The notes under the pieces were generated by a model that was not told where the DNA came from, ran no database searches, and worked only from the letters and a program-made list of their open reading frames with translations. Below, in pieces: positions 26,315-34,909 of a DNA stretch of 64,000 nucleotides. Made by a program: the position numbers and the translations under genes. The stretch comes from Tardiphaga alba (lineage in GTDB: Bacteria; Pseudomonadota; Alphaproteobacteria; Rhizobiales; Xanthobacteraceae), in NCBI RefSeq assembly GCF_018279705.1, contig NZ_CP036498.1, positions 3,303,001-3,367,000 on the forward strand. Direction: 5' to 3'. How positions within the stretch are numbered: the first letter of the stretch is position 1; each line of letters begins with the position of its first letter.

Positions 26315-28291
26315 TCAGAACGCCTGGCCGATGCCGACGTAAAACGCATAGGCGGATTCGCCCGGTCGCTTGTTGATCGGCAAAGCGACATCGAGGCGGA
26401 TCGGCCCGATGGCGGTGTAATAACGCAGGCCGACACCCGCCGCGACGCGCATCTCCTCGCCAAAGTTCGAATAGCCCGAATTGAACGCGCCGCCGACATC
26501 GACGAAAGGCACGATGCCGATCGTATCGGTCACCTTGATGCGCGCCTCGAACGAGGCTTCCAGCAGATTGCTGCCGCCGACCACTTCACCGGTCGGGCCG
26601 AGCGGACTGATGCTGCGATAGCGGAAACCGCGCACCGAGCCGCCGCCGCCCGCATAGAAGCGGTGATTAGCGGGGATCAGCGCGGTGTCGGCGCCGAACA
26701 GCGAACCGGCCGCCACACGGCCGGCCAACACGTATCGCGCGGACTCGTCGAGCGCGCGATAGACCGAGGCCTGCGCGCGCGTTTCGGTAAAACTGACCGA
26801 CGAGCCCAGCCAGTCCGGATAGGTCGCGGCAAAGCCTTGCAGACGGATGCCCTTGGTCGGGTCGAGCGCATGATCCGTGGTGTCGTAGGAGACCTGCACG
26901 GGAATGCCGACCAGGTGATAATCGACTGTGCCAAGCGTATCGGTGGTGCGGCCGACGTCACCTGCAATGCCGATCTGTGCAGAGAACGTATCGCTGAAGC
27001 GATGGCGGATCGATGCGCTCGCAGTCGCGCGCTCGCTCTCATAGCCGCCATAGCGGTCGCCACCTGTGCGGTCCCGCTCGACCATGCCATCCAGCAGCAG
27101 ATCGTTGCGCGAGCCGTTCAGCGCCGGTTTGATGAACGTGGTGCGCAGACGTCCACCGAGGTCGGAGAAGCCGAAATCGCGCAGCGTATCCAGTGCGCTT
27201 TGATTGGTGCGCGGCGGCACGAAGATGTCGGCCTCGACTCGCAGGCTCTCGGCGCCGCCGAACAGGTTGCGGTGCTGCCAGTAGCTGCGGAGGCTCGGCC
27301 CATCCAGCGTCGAGAACCGGGCGGATGCACCCAGCACATTGTTGGGACGTTCGGTCACCTCGGCCGTGAACGGCAACTGCCCGGCGCTGTTGAGGTCGCG
27401 CGCCTCGCGCACGCGGACCGTCTGGATCGCCGGCACCTGCAGAACCGATTTGCGAATACGCGCGATCTGGTCTGGCGAATAGGGATCGCCCGGTGCCGGA
27501 TAGATATACGACTGCACCACGCGTGGATCGACATTCGTCGTGCCGCTGACCGTGACCTCGCCGAAGCCGGCGCGCGGACCGCGATCGATCACGAAGGTGA
27601 TGTCCATGGTGCGGTTGCGATGATCGACCAGCGGCTCGGCATCGCGCGCCCGCACCAGCGGATAGGACTGCGCGCGGAAATAATCGACGATGGCTCCCTG
27701 CGCCGCCTGCAAGTCCCCTGCACTTGCCCCCATCCCAGGCGCGATCTTCATCACATGGGGCGGCAGTGTCTGCGCATCGAACGGCCGCATGGTGGCGGCA
27801 TCGACCACCGAGATGTTGCGCAGTTTGAACAGGGAGCCCGGCGCTACCCGCACCTTGATGGGAACGAGGCCGCTATTGCGGAATTCTTCTGCCTTTTGCG
27901 CGGCCGTTGCGCCGTCTTCACGCAGCGGCACTGATGCAATCTCGATCGTCACCGATGCATCGTAATAACCGGAGCCCCACAGTGCCCGCAGCATCGGCTC
28001 GGCATCGAGCTGCGCACGCCGCACCAGCATCTCGCCATCGGCAGGCGGATCGGTGCGCAGCTTGTGCAGATTGGAGACGTCCTTCAATGCCTGCACGGCA
28101 GTCTTATCGACACCATCGGCATCGAATTCGACCTTGTATGGCAACGTGTTCGGCGAAACTTTCGGCGTATCGTCGCCGGTGACCCATGCAATCGGGTCGA
28201 ACGCCAGCGCGTCGGCTGGATGAACGGCAACAACCAAAGCAGCAGCAGAGAAACAAACCAATAGATCGGAAGAAAATTTCCGCAGTCGCAT
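26315..28291 (-). CDS. tamA: TamA-like BamA-superfamily outer-membrane protein
   Basis: 658 residues: signal peptide (about 1-30), N-terminal POTRA domains (SVVDAATMRPFDAQTLPPH; FGEVTVSGTTNVDPRVVQSY; YSPDQIARIRKSVLQVPAIQ), then a C-terminal 16-strand barrel region with the RFYAGGGGSVRGFRYRSISP loop motif and the terminal phenylalanine (YVGIGQAF) recognised by the Bam machinery. It is first gene of the tamA-tamB operon. ATG at 28291 is taken; a GTG one codon upstream is equally open. Confidence 0.92.
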   Translation of the reverse strand: MRLRKFSSDLLVCFSAAALVVAVHPADALAFDPIAWVTGDDTPKVSPNTLPYKVEFDADGVDKTAVQALKDVSNLHKLRTDPPADGEMLVRRAQLDAEPMLRALWGSGYYDASVTIEIASVPLREDGATAAQKAEEFRNSGLVPIKVRVAPGSLFKLRNISVVDAATMRPFDAQTLPPHVMKIAPGMGASAGDLQAAQGAIVDYFRAQSYPLVRARDAEPLVDHRNRTMDITFVIDRGPRAGFGEVTVSGTTNVDPRVVQSYIYPAPGDPYSPDQIARIRKSVLQVPAIQTVRVREARDLNSAGQLPFTAEVTERPNNVLGASARFSTLDGPSLRSYWQHRNLFGGAESLRVEADIFVPPRTNQSALDTLRDFGFSDLGGRLRTTFIKPALNGSRNDLLLDGMVERDRTGGDRYGGYESERATASASIRHRFSDTFSAQIGIAGDVGRTTDTLGTVDYHLVGIPVQVSYDTTDHALDPTKGIRLQGFAATYPDWLGSSVSFTETRAQASVYRALDESARYVLAGRVAAGSLFGADTALIPANHRFYAGGGGSVRGFRYRSISPLGPTGEVVGGSNLLEASFEARIKVTDTIGIVPFVDVGGAFNSGYSNFGEEMRVAAGVGLRYYTAIGPIRLDVALPINKRPGESAYAFYVGIGQAF

Positions 28292-28901
28292 CACATTCCA
28301 AAGACGATTGCGCGCTCAACCCCGAGACATCTAAAGAGCGCTTTCGGACATAGTTCGGCCAAATACGGCGAAGGTGTGAGCCAAACAAGAACGCGATTTC
28401 GCCAAAATCTCGCTGGGGTCGCGTGGCGCATCGATGCAACGTAGGCGCATCGTCGAGATCGCGGATCGTCCTTTATTTATAGGGTTCCCGCGTCTCAAAC
28501 TACGTATTGTCATATTGCCGCATGCGGAGATTTATTTGCGCAGATGCTGGAACATTGCGGGTTCCCGCATCGTGCCGACGCAGCGCGCGTTTATCTCGCT
28601 TGCAAGATGCAACCGGCGACGAGCGATCAGGGGCCGATTCCCTGAGACTTCACCGGCCGAATGCGCACCACTGGTTACTTCGCATCCGCAACACACGTGC
28701 CTGTGAAGTCCGCTCGTCCGCTGCTCTGCTAGCATTTCGTCACTCACCATGGAGGGCATCACCCCCACCACATCCGATCATCCAGATGACATCTGCTCAT
28801 CCGGCCTTGCGGGCGCGCAAGAGCTGCCGGGGAGCCGAGACCGGGACGCATGCGATGCGCTCCCGTCCACCATCGAAGCTTACAAAGAGCGAGGAACGAT
28901 C
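28292..28901. other. 610-base divergent region between tamA and iorA-like gene
   Basis: Must hold the promoters for tamA (leftward) and the molybdoenzyme island (rightward). I find no convincing small gene, RNA or terminator. Several short frames are open on both strands but have no start signals or recognisable products. Confidence 0.5.
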
Positions 28902-29354
28902 ATGGTCACACTCAATATCAACGGAAAATCGCAGACATGGGACGGAGATCCCGATCTCCCTTTGCTCTGGTATCTGCGCGACGAGCTCGGGCTCACAGGC
29001 ACCAAATATGGCTGCGGCCAGGCTCTGTGCGGCGCCTGCACCGTGATGATGGACAAACAGGCGATCCGCGCCTGTATCACATCCGTCTCCGATGCCGCCG
29101 GCCAGCCGATCACCACCATCGAGGGCCTGCATCCAACCGGTGATCACGTGGTGCAGAAAGCTTGGCGTCAGGAGAACGTGCCGCAATGCGGTTTCTGCCA
29201 GGCCGGCCAGATCATGCAGGCCGCAGCCCTGCTCGCCGAAAATCCAAAACCGTCAGGCGACCAGATCCGCGAGGCGATGTCCGGCAACATCTGCCGCTGC
29301 GGCTGCTACCAGCGCATCCAGAACGCCGTTCATCTCGCATCCACGGGGGCCTGA
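28902..29354 (+). CDS. iorA: [2Fe-2S] subunit of an isoquinoline 1-oxidoreductase / aldehyde dehydrogenase-type molybdoenzyme
   Basis: 150 residues. The plant-type [2Fe-2S] cluster is seen as [16 protein letters not shown] and C-RACITSV, and the second cluster as [10 protein letters not shown] and ICRCGCYQR, the two-cluster pattern of xanthine-oxidase-family small subunits. It passes electrons from the molybdenum subunit to an outside acceptor. GAGGAA lies just before the ATG at 28902; an upstream in-frame extension to 28749 has no family counterpart. The large subunit starts one base after this stop. Confidence 0.9.
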   Translation: MVTLNINGKSQTWDGDPDLPLLWYLRDELGLTGTKYGCGQALCGACTVMMDKQAIRACITSVSDAAGQPITTIEGLHPTGDHVVQKAWRQENVPQCGFCQAGQIMQAAALLAENPKPSGDQIREAMSGNICRCGCYQRIQNAVHLASTGA

Positions 29355-29355
29355 C

Positions 29356-31673
29356 ATGAACATCGCTTTCGACCCAGCCAGCACGCGCAGCTCAGCGCCA
29401 CACGCCAGCAAGGTAGAAAACCTCTCCCGTCGCAGCATCCTGAAAGGTCTCGGGATCGCCGGAAGTTTTGTTCTTGCCTCGCCCCTCCTTTCGCGCCCGT
29501 CCTTTGCCTATGAGACCGGCGCCAGCAAGATGCCGCACGGCGTCGTCGTCGATCCAAAAATCTTTGTGGCCATCGCGCCCGACGGCAAGGTGACGATCCT
29601 CGCGCATCGCGCCGAGATGGGCACCGGTATCCGCACCAGCCTGCCCCTCGTCGTGGCCGAAGAGATGGAGGCCGACTGGACCCGTGTGACCGTCCAGCAG
29701 GCCCATGGCGATGAAGCGCGCTTCGGCAATCAGGACACCGACGGTTCGCGCAGCACGCGTCACTATCTGATCCCGATGCGCCAGATCGGCGCCTGTGCCC
29801 GCTTCATGCTCGAAAACGCCGCCGCCAAGAAATGGGGCGTCGCGCGCGCCGAGGTGAAAGCCGTCAATCACACCGTGACCCATCCCGCGACTGGCCGCAG
29901 CCTCGGCTTCGGCGATCTCGCGGATGCCGCAGCGAAGGAGCCGGTGCCTGCCCTCACCGAGATCACGCTGAAAGATCCCAAGGACTTCAAATATCTCGGC
30001 AAGGGCACCGTCAGCATCGTCGATCTTCACGACATCACCACGGGTGCCGCGCATTACGGTGCGGACATCCGCCTCCCCGGCATGAAATACGCCGTCATCG
30101 CCCGCCCGCCGGTAACTGGCGGCACGCTTGCATCATTCGATGCGACAGATGCGATGAAGGTCCCGGGCGTCGAGAAAGTCATGGAGGTCAAAGGGTGGCC
30201 GTGGCCTTCGAAATTCCAGCCGCTCGGCGGCGTGGCGGTGATCGCGCGCAACACCGGCGCGGCGATCAAGGGCCGCGATGCGCTCAAGATCAAATGGAAT
30301 GACGGCGCCAATGCCAGCTACGATTCCGCAGCATTCCGCACGACCCTCGAGGCGGCGACACGCCAACCTGGCCTTGTCGTCCGCAAGGAAGGTGATGCGG
30401 ATGCGGCATTGAAAGGCGCGGACAAGGTGCTGGTCGGCGAATATTACGCGCCGCATCTCGCTCATGCGAGCATGGAGCCGCCGGTCGCCGTCGCGCATGT
30501 CCAGGGGACAAGGTGGAGATCTGGGCACCCGTGCAAAGCCCTGGCGGCACTCGCGGCGATGTCGCCAAGACCCTCGGAATCCCTGAGGAGAACGTCACCG
30601 TCAACGTGACGCTGCTCGGCGGTGGTTTCGGACGAAAATCGAAATGCGATTTCGCGCAGGAAGCTGTGCTGCTGTCGAAGGAACTTGGCGCCCCCGTCAA
30701 AGTGCAATGGACGCGTGAGGACGATGTCCAGCACGACTTCTATCACACCGTCTCGATGGAGCGGATCGAGGCCGGCCTCGACAAGAGCGGCAAGGTTATC
30801 GCCTGGCGTCATCGTAGCGCCGCGCCCAGCATCGCATCGACCTTCGCCGCTGGTGCCGTGCATGAGCTTGGCCTCGAACTCGGCATGGGCCTGATCGACG
30901 TGCCGTTCGAGATCGCCAATCTGCAATGCGAGAATCCGGAAGCAAAGGCACAGACGCGGATCGGATGGTTCCGCTCGGTGTCCAATATACCGCGCGCCTT
31001 TGCCGTGCAGTCCATGGTCGGCGAAATCGCCTATGCCACCGGTCGCGATCAGAAGGATGTGTTGCTCGACCTGATCGGCAAGCCGCGCATCGTCGACCTG
31101 TCCTCGGTCAAGGAGCCGTGGAATTACGGCGAGCCCTATAGCAGCTATCCCATCGACACCGGCCGTCTCCGCCGCGTCGTCGAGCATGTGGCGGAGAAAG
31201 GCAAATGGGGGCGGTCAGTGCCGAAAGGCCATGGCCTCGGCATCGCCGTGCACCGCAGCTTTGTCGCCTATGTCGCGACCATCGTCGAGGTCGCCATCGA
31301 CGACAAGGGCAAGCTAAGCGTCCCTCAGGTCGATACGGCCATCGATTGCGGCACCTTTATCAATCCCGAGCGCATCCGCTCGCAGATCGAGGGCGCTGCG
31401 ATCATGGGGCTCAGCCTCGCCAAATATGGTGAGATCAGCTTCAAGGATGGCCGCGTGCAGCAGAAGAACTTTGACGACTATCAGGTCGTCCGGATCGATG
31501 ATGCACCGGCCATCACCAATGTGCACATCGTGCCCGCCGATCCCGATGCGCCGCCCAGCGGTGTCGGCGAACCCGGCGTGCCGCCATTCGCACCGGCACT
31601 GATGAATGCGATCTTTGCGGCCACTGGGAAACGCATCCGCAGCCTGCCGATCGGCAAGCAGCTGGAGGCGTAA
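29356..31673 (+). CDS. iorB: molybdopterin-binding large subunit (IorB-like), Tat-exported; one apparent frameshift
   Basis: About 772 residues when read through a -1 shift near GGGG at 30504-30507 (one added G gives [20 protein letters not shown]). A Tat signal (RRSILKGLG) lies about 30 residues in, so the IorAB complex is probably periplasmic. Moco-binding motif GGGFGRK and the catalytic glutamate loop [10 protein letters not shown] are present. The IorB/NicB-type family hydroxylates N-heteroaromatics or oxidises aldehydes using water and donates to a cytochrome. The substrate is unknown. Flanked by iorA and by mog, needed for the cofactor. Apart from the shift, nothing suggests decay. Confidence 0.82.
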
Positions 31674-31685
31674 CCGACGCAAACA

Positions 31686-31721
31686 TCACGCAGGATGGAG
31701 CCCACATTCCATCCTGCGTGA
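31686..31721. terminator. hairpin between convergent iorB and mog
   Basis: A perfect 14-base stem, TCACGCAGGATGGA (31686-31699) with TCCATCCTGCGTGA (31708-31721). It has no T tract but sits exactly between two converging genes, so it could end transcription from both sides. Confidence 0.5.
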
Positions 31722-31727
31722 CGCGCG

Positions 31728-32246
31728 CTACGCCGGTCTGAAACTGGCAAGCACAGCGGGATCGGTCTCGATCCGGCCGGCTCCGATGAGATCAAGGCAG
31801 TAAGGCACGGCGGGAAACACCGCTCGCAAGCATATGTCGATAGCCGCTGGTCGCCCCGGCAGATTGATGATCAAGGTCTGCCCACGAATACCCGCGGTTT
31901 GACGTGAGAGAATCGCAGTCGGCGTCTGTTCCAGACTGACGCGACGCATCAGCTCACCGAAACCGGCCAGCTCTTTCTCCATCACCGACTGCATCGCTTC
32001 TGGCGTTTCGTCACGCGGTGCCGGGCCCGTCCCGCCGGTGGTGAGGATTAGATCCACGGGATCGCGATCGCAATATTCCATCAGCGCGTCTGCAACCAGA
32101 GCACGTCCATCGGCGACCACACGGCGGACGAGTTCGAAGTCCGATGTCACAAAGCCGCGCAGGCACGCTTCGATCGCCGGTCCGCTGATATCTTCATAGT
32201 CTCCGCGGGCAGCCCTGTCCGATATCGTGATGATGGCAATGCGCAT
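31728..32246 (-). CDS. mog: molybdopterin adenylyltransferase (MogA/MoaB fold)
   Basis: 172 residues. MogA-type features: [22 protein letters not shown] opening in style, the [16 protein letters not shown] motif that binds molybdopterin, and [20 protein letters not shown] near the end. It adenylylates molybdopterin before molybdenum insertion. Placed inside the island between two molybdoenzymes, on the opposite strand to both, it probably supports their maturation. Confidence 0.9.
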   Translation of the reverse strand: MRIAIITISDRAARGDYEDISGPAIEACLRGFVTSDFELVRRVVADGRALVADALMEYCDRDPVDLILTTGGTGPAPRDETPEAMQSVMEKELAGFGELMRRVSLEQTPTAILSRQTAGIRGQTLIINLPGRPAAIDICLRAVFPAVPYCLDLIGAGRIETDPAVLASFRPA

Positions 32247-32570
32247 TCTTCGTCTCCAACGCGATCAGCCGGTGCGAAATCCTTGGCGACGCCACGTATC
32301 TCACCTGACGCAACGCACGCGAAAGTTGTAGATCTACTTAAATTCCTACCAAAGCGCTCGCCCTTTCGACATTGATGTGCCGCAATGCGATACAAGCACC
32401 ATTACCACACCATAGCACCACCGTCGCGCAAGCCACTGACCTGATTCGTAAAATCGCGTCCCAGTTCGCATGCACGATCGGTTGGAGTGCAACGCCGCAT
32501 TTCCTGATCAACGGCCCAGCACCGCCAAAACACAACCTTGCCGCGAATATGTCGCGAGAAAGGATCGACA
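32247..32570. other. divergent promoter region between mog and the cytochrome gene
   Basis: 324 bases without a gene, holding promoters for both sides. The only motif I can name is a FixK-like box at 32372-32385. No RNA gene or hairpin terminator is seen. Confidence 0.5.
32372..32385. promoter_or_regulatory. candidate FixK/FNR-family binding site
   Basis: TTGATGTGCCGCAA fits the Bradyrhizobium FixK2 pattern TTG(A/C)-N6-(T/G)CAA. It lies 186 bases upstream of the cytochrome start and 126 from mog. Oxygen-limited expression would suit a TMAO/DMSO-type reductase operon. One short degenerate motif can occur by chance in several hundred bases. Confidence 0.35.
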
Positions 32571-34211
32571 GTGTCAGGACCTCGCAAGACCAGGAAAGCT
32601 CTGCTGACGAAGGGAATTGCCATAACGGCTCTCCTCGGCGTTGCAGGCTTTTTCACTCTCACATCTCCGTGGGCGTGGTCGCTCATCCATCCGTCGCGCG
32701 ACGTCGCCGATAGCGGACCGGCCGATCTCAAGAACGGCCGCGACGTGTTCGTCGCGAGCGATTGCGCGACATGTCACGCCACACCGAACCAGCCGGACCA
32801 TCTCAAGCTCGGCGGTGGCCGGGTTCTCGATACCGAGTTCGGCAAGTTTCGCATGCCGAACATCTCGTCCGATCCGAAGGACGGCATCGGCGGCTGGACC
32901 CTCGCACAATTCACGCGCGCGGTGCGCGAAGGCGTCGGTCCCGCAAAATTCCTGCCGGATGGGCAGAACCTCTATCCGTCCTTCCCCTACACGTCCTATC
33001 AGCGCCTGAGCGCCAATGACGTGCGCGACATGTTTGCCTTCATGAAGACCCTGCCGGCCGTCGCCGGGAAGGTACCCGACCACGAGCTGAAGTTTCCCTA
33101 CAATATCCGCCGCGGCATCGGCGTCTGGCGTCTTGCCTTCCTCGACGGCAAGCCGCTCGACGACAACGCGGCACAGGCCGGCAAGACGGGAGCCCCGCTT
33201 TCGCAGGCCGACCTCGTCGCGCGCGGCCGCTATCTGGTGGAAGGCGCGGGCCACTGTGCCGAGTGTCACTCGCCGCGCAACTTCATGGGCGTGATTGCCG
33301 ATGCCAAGCGCTATGGCGGCGGACAGGCGCCCGATGGCAAATCATTCTTCCCCAATATCAGCCAGCATGACACCGGCATCAACTTCTGGGCCGAGGCATC
33401 TATCGTCTCGTACCTGAAGACCGGCATCAGCCCACTCGGCAAGACGGCGGGCGGCGACATGGCCGAGGTCATCGCCAACACCAAGCAGCTTCCGGACCGT
33501 GATCTCAAGGCCATTGCGGCCTATCTGAAGACGCTGCCAGGTGTCGATAATCCCGCACCGGGCCAGCCATCGCCGAACTACACGGCGAAGGTCGTCACGA
33601 TCCCCGTACAGAAGAACGAGGTGCCGCTGCCGACATCGACTGCTGCCGACATCGCGAAATCTCCGGTGCTGTTCACCACGGCGACCAAGCCGCTTTATCT
33701 CGACCAGGCCGCGATGAGGGATGCCACCAAGAGCAGCGGCAAGCTGCTCGGCGCCGCCAAGCTCATGGTTGAAGAACGCCAGGGCGATCGGATCAAGGTC
33801 CGTCTCGACGGCTGGCAGCCGGAAGGCGTCACCTCGGTTGTCTATGCCGCGCGCGGCAAGCGCATCGTGGCCGCCGTCCTCGACGAGGATGCCATCGCCA
33901 AGGTCGAGCGGGGTGCGTTCGAAACCGACAAGGACTCTGGCGCCCGCTGGGCCCAGGTGAAGGCAAGCATCTGGATCGACAGCGCCGGCCTCAACGTGAA
34001 GCAGGAAAATCTGTGGCAGTTCTCATCGAACCTGCTGTCGAGCAGTTGTTCAACTTGCCACTCGCTGAATACGCCGGAGCATTTTACGGCCAATCAGTGG
34101 ATCGGCACACTCGGCGCAATGCGGCGCTACACGTCGCTCAGCAATGATGAGTACCGCCTGCTCCTCGCTTATGTACAGAACCACGCGAAGGACATGGGGG
34201 GACATCACTGA
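32571..34211 (+). CDS. triheme cytochrome c: di-heme dehydrogenase-type part fused to TorC C-terminal monoheme domain
   Basis: 546 residues. An N-terminal signal-anchor (15-35) is followed by two class-I-like hemes (CATCH at 65-69, CAECH at 229-233) with spacing and motifs (NISSDPKDGIGGWT, GRYLVEGAGHCAECHSPR) of cytochrome subunits of gluconate, alcohol and aldehyde dehydrogenases. Residues about 370-546 match the TorC C-terminal region instead (GKRIVAAVL, CSTCH at 493-497, HFTANQWIG, NHAKDM). The tetraheme NapC half of normal TorC is absent. GTG at 32571 is chosen (AAAGGA six bases before it). The stop overlaps the torD-like start (TGATG). Probably a membrane-anchored periplasmic electron carrier to the TorA-like enzyme. 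Confidence 0.85.
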   Translation: MSGPRKTRKALLTKGIAITALLGVAGFFTLTSPWAWSLIHPSRDVADSGPADLKNGRDVFVASDCATCHATPNQPDHLKLGGGRVLDTEFGKFRMPNISSDPKDGIGGWTLAQFTRAVREGVGPAKFLPDGQNLYPSFPYTSYQRLSANDVRDMFAFMKTLPAVAGKVPDHELKFPYNIRRGIGVWRLAFLDGKPLDDNAAQAGKTGAPLSQADLVARGRYLVEGAGHCAECHSPRNFMGVIADAKRYGGGQAPDGKSFFPNISQHDTGINFWAEASIVSYLKTGISPLGKTAGGDMAEVIANTKQLPDRDLKAIAAYLKTLPGVDNPAPGQPSPNYTAKVVTIPVQKNEVPLPTSTAADIAKSPVLFTTATKPLYLDQAAMRDATKSSGKLLGAAKLMVEERQGDRIKVRLDGWQPEGVTSVVYAARGKRIVAAVLDEDAIAKVERGAFETDKDSGARWAQVKASIWIDSAGLNVKQENLWQFSSNLLSSSCSTCHSLNTPEHFTANQWIGTLGAMRRYTSLSNDEYRLLLAYVQNHAKDMGGHH

Positions 34212-34909
34212 TGCCGATGACCGCCCAAACCCGCGGCGCCGGCAGCCTTGCTGCCTGTCCCGCGAGGGCGGAGGTCGATGCCTCTGCCCTCCTCGCCGAC
34301 TGGTTCGCCCACCGCCTGCTGGCACCGATGCAGGCCTGCGACGTCAAGCAATTGCAAACCGCCGAAGGCCGGCACTTTGTCCGCAGCCTTGGCGACGCGC
34401 TGGACTGCGAAGCCGCAGCCCATGCCTTGCTCGCCGCGGCCGGTGATGCGCCAGCGGTGGCCGAAGTCCGATTGTCCCGCGACTATCTGCTGCTGTTCGA
34501 GGGTATCAACGGGCCGAAGTCGATCTCGCTCTATGAGAGTAGTCATTGCGGCAACGGAGTTGGCTTGTTTGGCGCGCCGTTCGTCGAGATGCAGGAAATC
34601 CTGCGCGCGCTCGACATCCGCCTCGACGATCCCTGCCGCGAGCCGCCGGACCATCTCGCCATCGAACTCGCCGCATTGGCCAAGGCGCTACGCCTCGGCA
34701 AACGCGACATCGCCGATGGGCTCGTCACGCGGCTGTGCCGCTGGACACCCTCAATCGGCGGCGCGGTGACGACCAGTCCTCACTGCGGCTTCTATCGCCA
34801 CCTCTTCGCGCTGCTCGATGCGTTCCTCGTTGCAACGGCGTCGCTGCTCCGGCCGACAGCCGACCGCGCTCCCCATGCCTATCAGGAGGCAGATCATGCC
34901 CGTCACTAA
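34211..34909 (+). CDS. torD: TorD-like molybdoenzyme chaperone
   Basis: 232 residues; a mostly helical TorD/DmsD-family protein that binds the Tat signal and immature form of a TorA-type reductase until the cofactor is inserted. Seen: LSRDYLLLFEGI, SLYESSHCGNGVGLFG, the hallmark PPDHLAIELAAL, and the FYRHLFALLDAF end. Its ATG overlaps the cytochrome stop by one base, and its 3' end overlaps the reductase by 14 bases, so the three genes form one tightly coupled operon. Confidence 0.85.
   Translation: MPMTAQTRGAGSLAACPARAEVDASALLADWFAHRLLAPMQACDVKQLQTAEGRHFVRSLGDALDCEAAAHALLAAAGDAPAVAEVRLSRDYLLLFEGINGPKSISLYESSHCGNGVGLFGAPFVEMQEILRALDIRLDDPCREPPDHLAIELAALAKALRLGKRDIADGLVTRLCRWTPSIGGAVTTSPHCGFYRHLFALLDAFLVATASLLRPTADRAPHAYQEADHARH

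Noticed and set aside
26285..27934. 549-codon frame antisense to tamA
   Set aside because: Arg/His-rich shadow of a recognisable outer-membrane gene.
28507..29046. Possible gene of 179 codons upstream of iorA
   Set aside because: Overlaps iorA in another frame and has low-complexity composition and no start signal.
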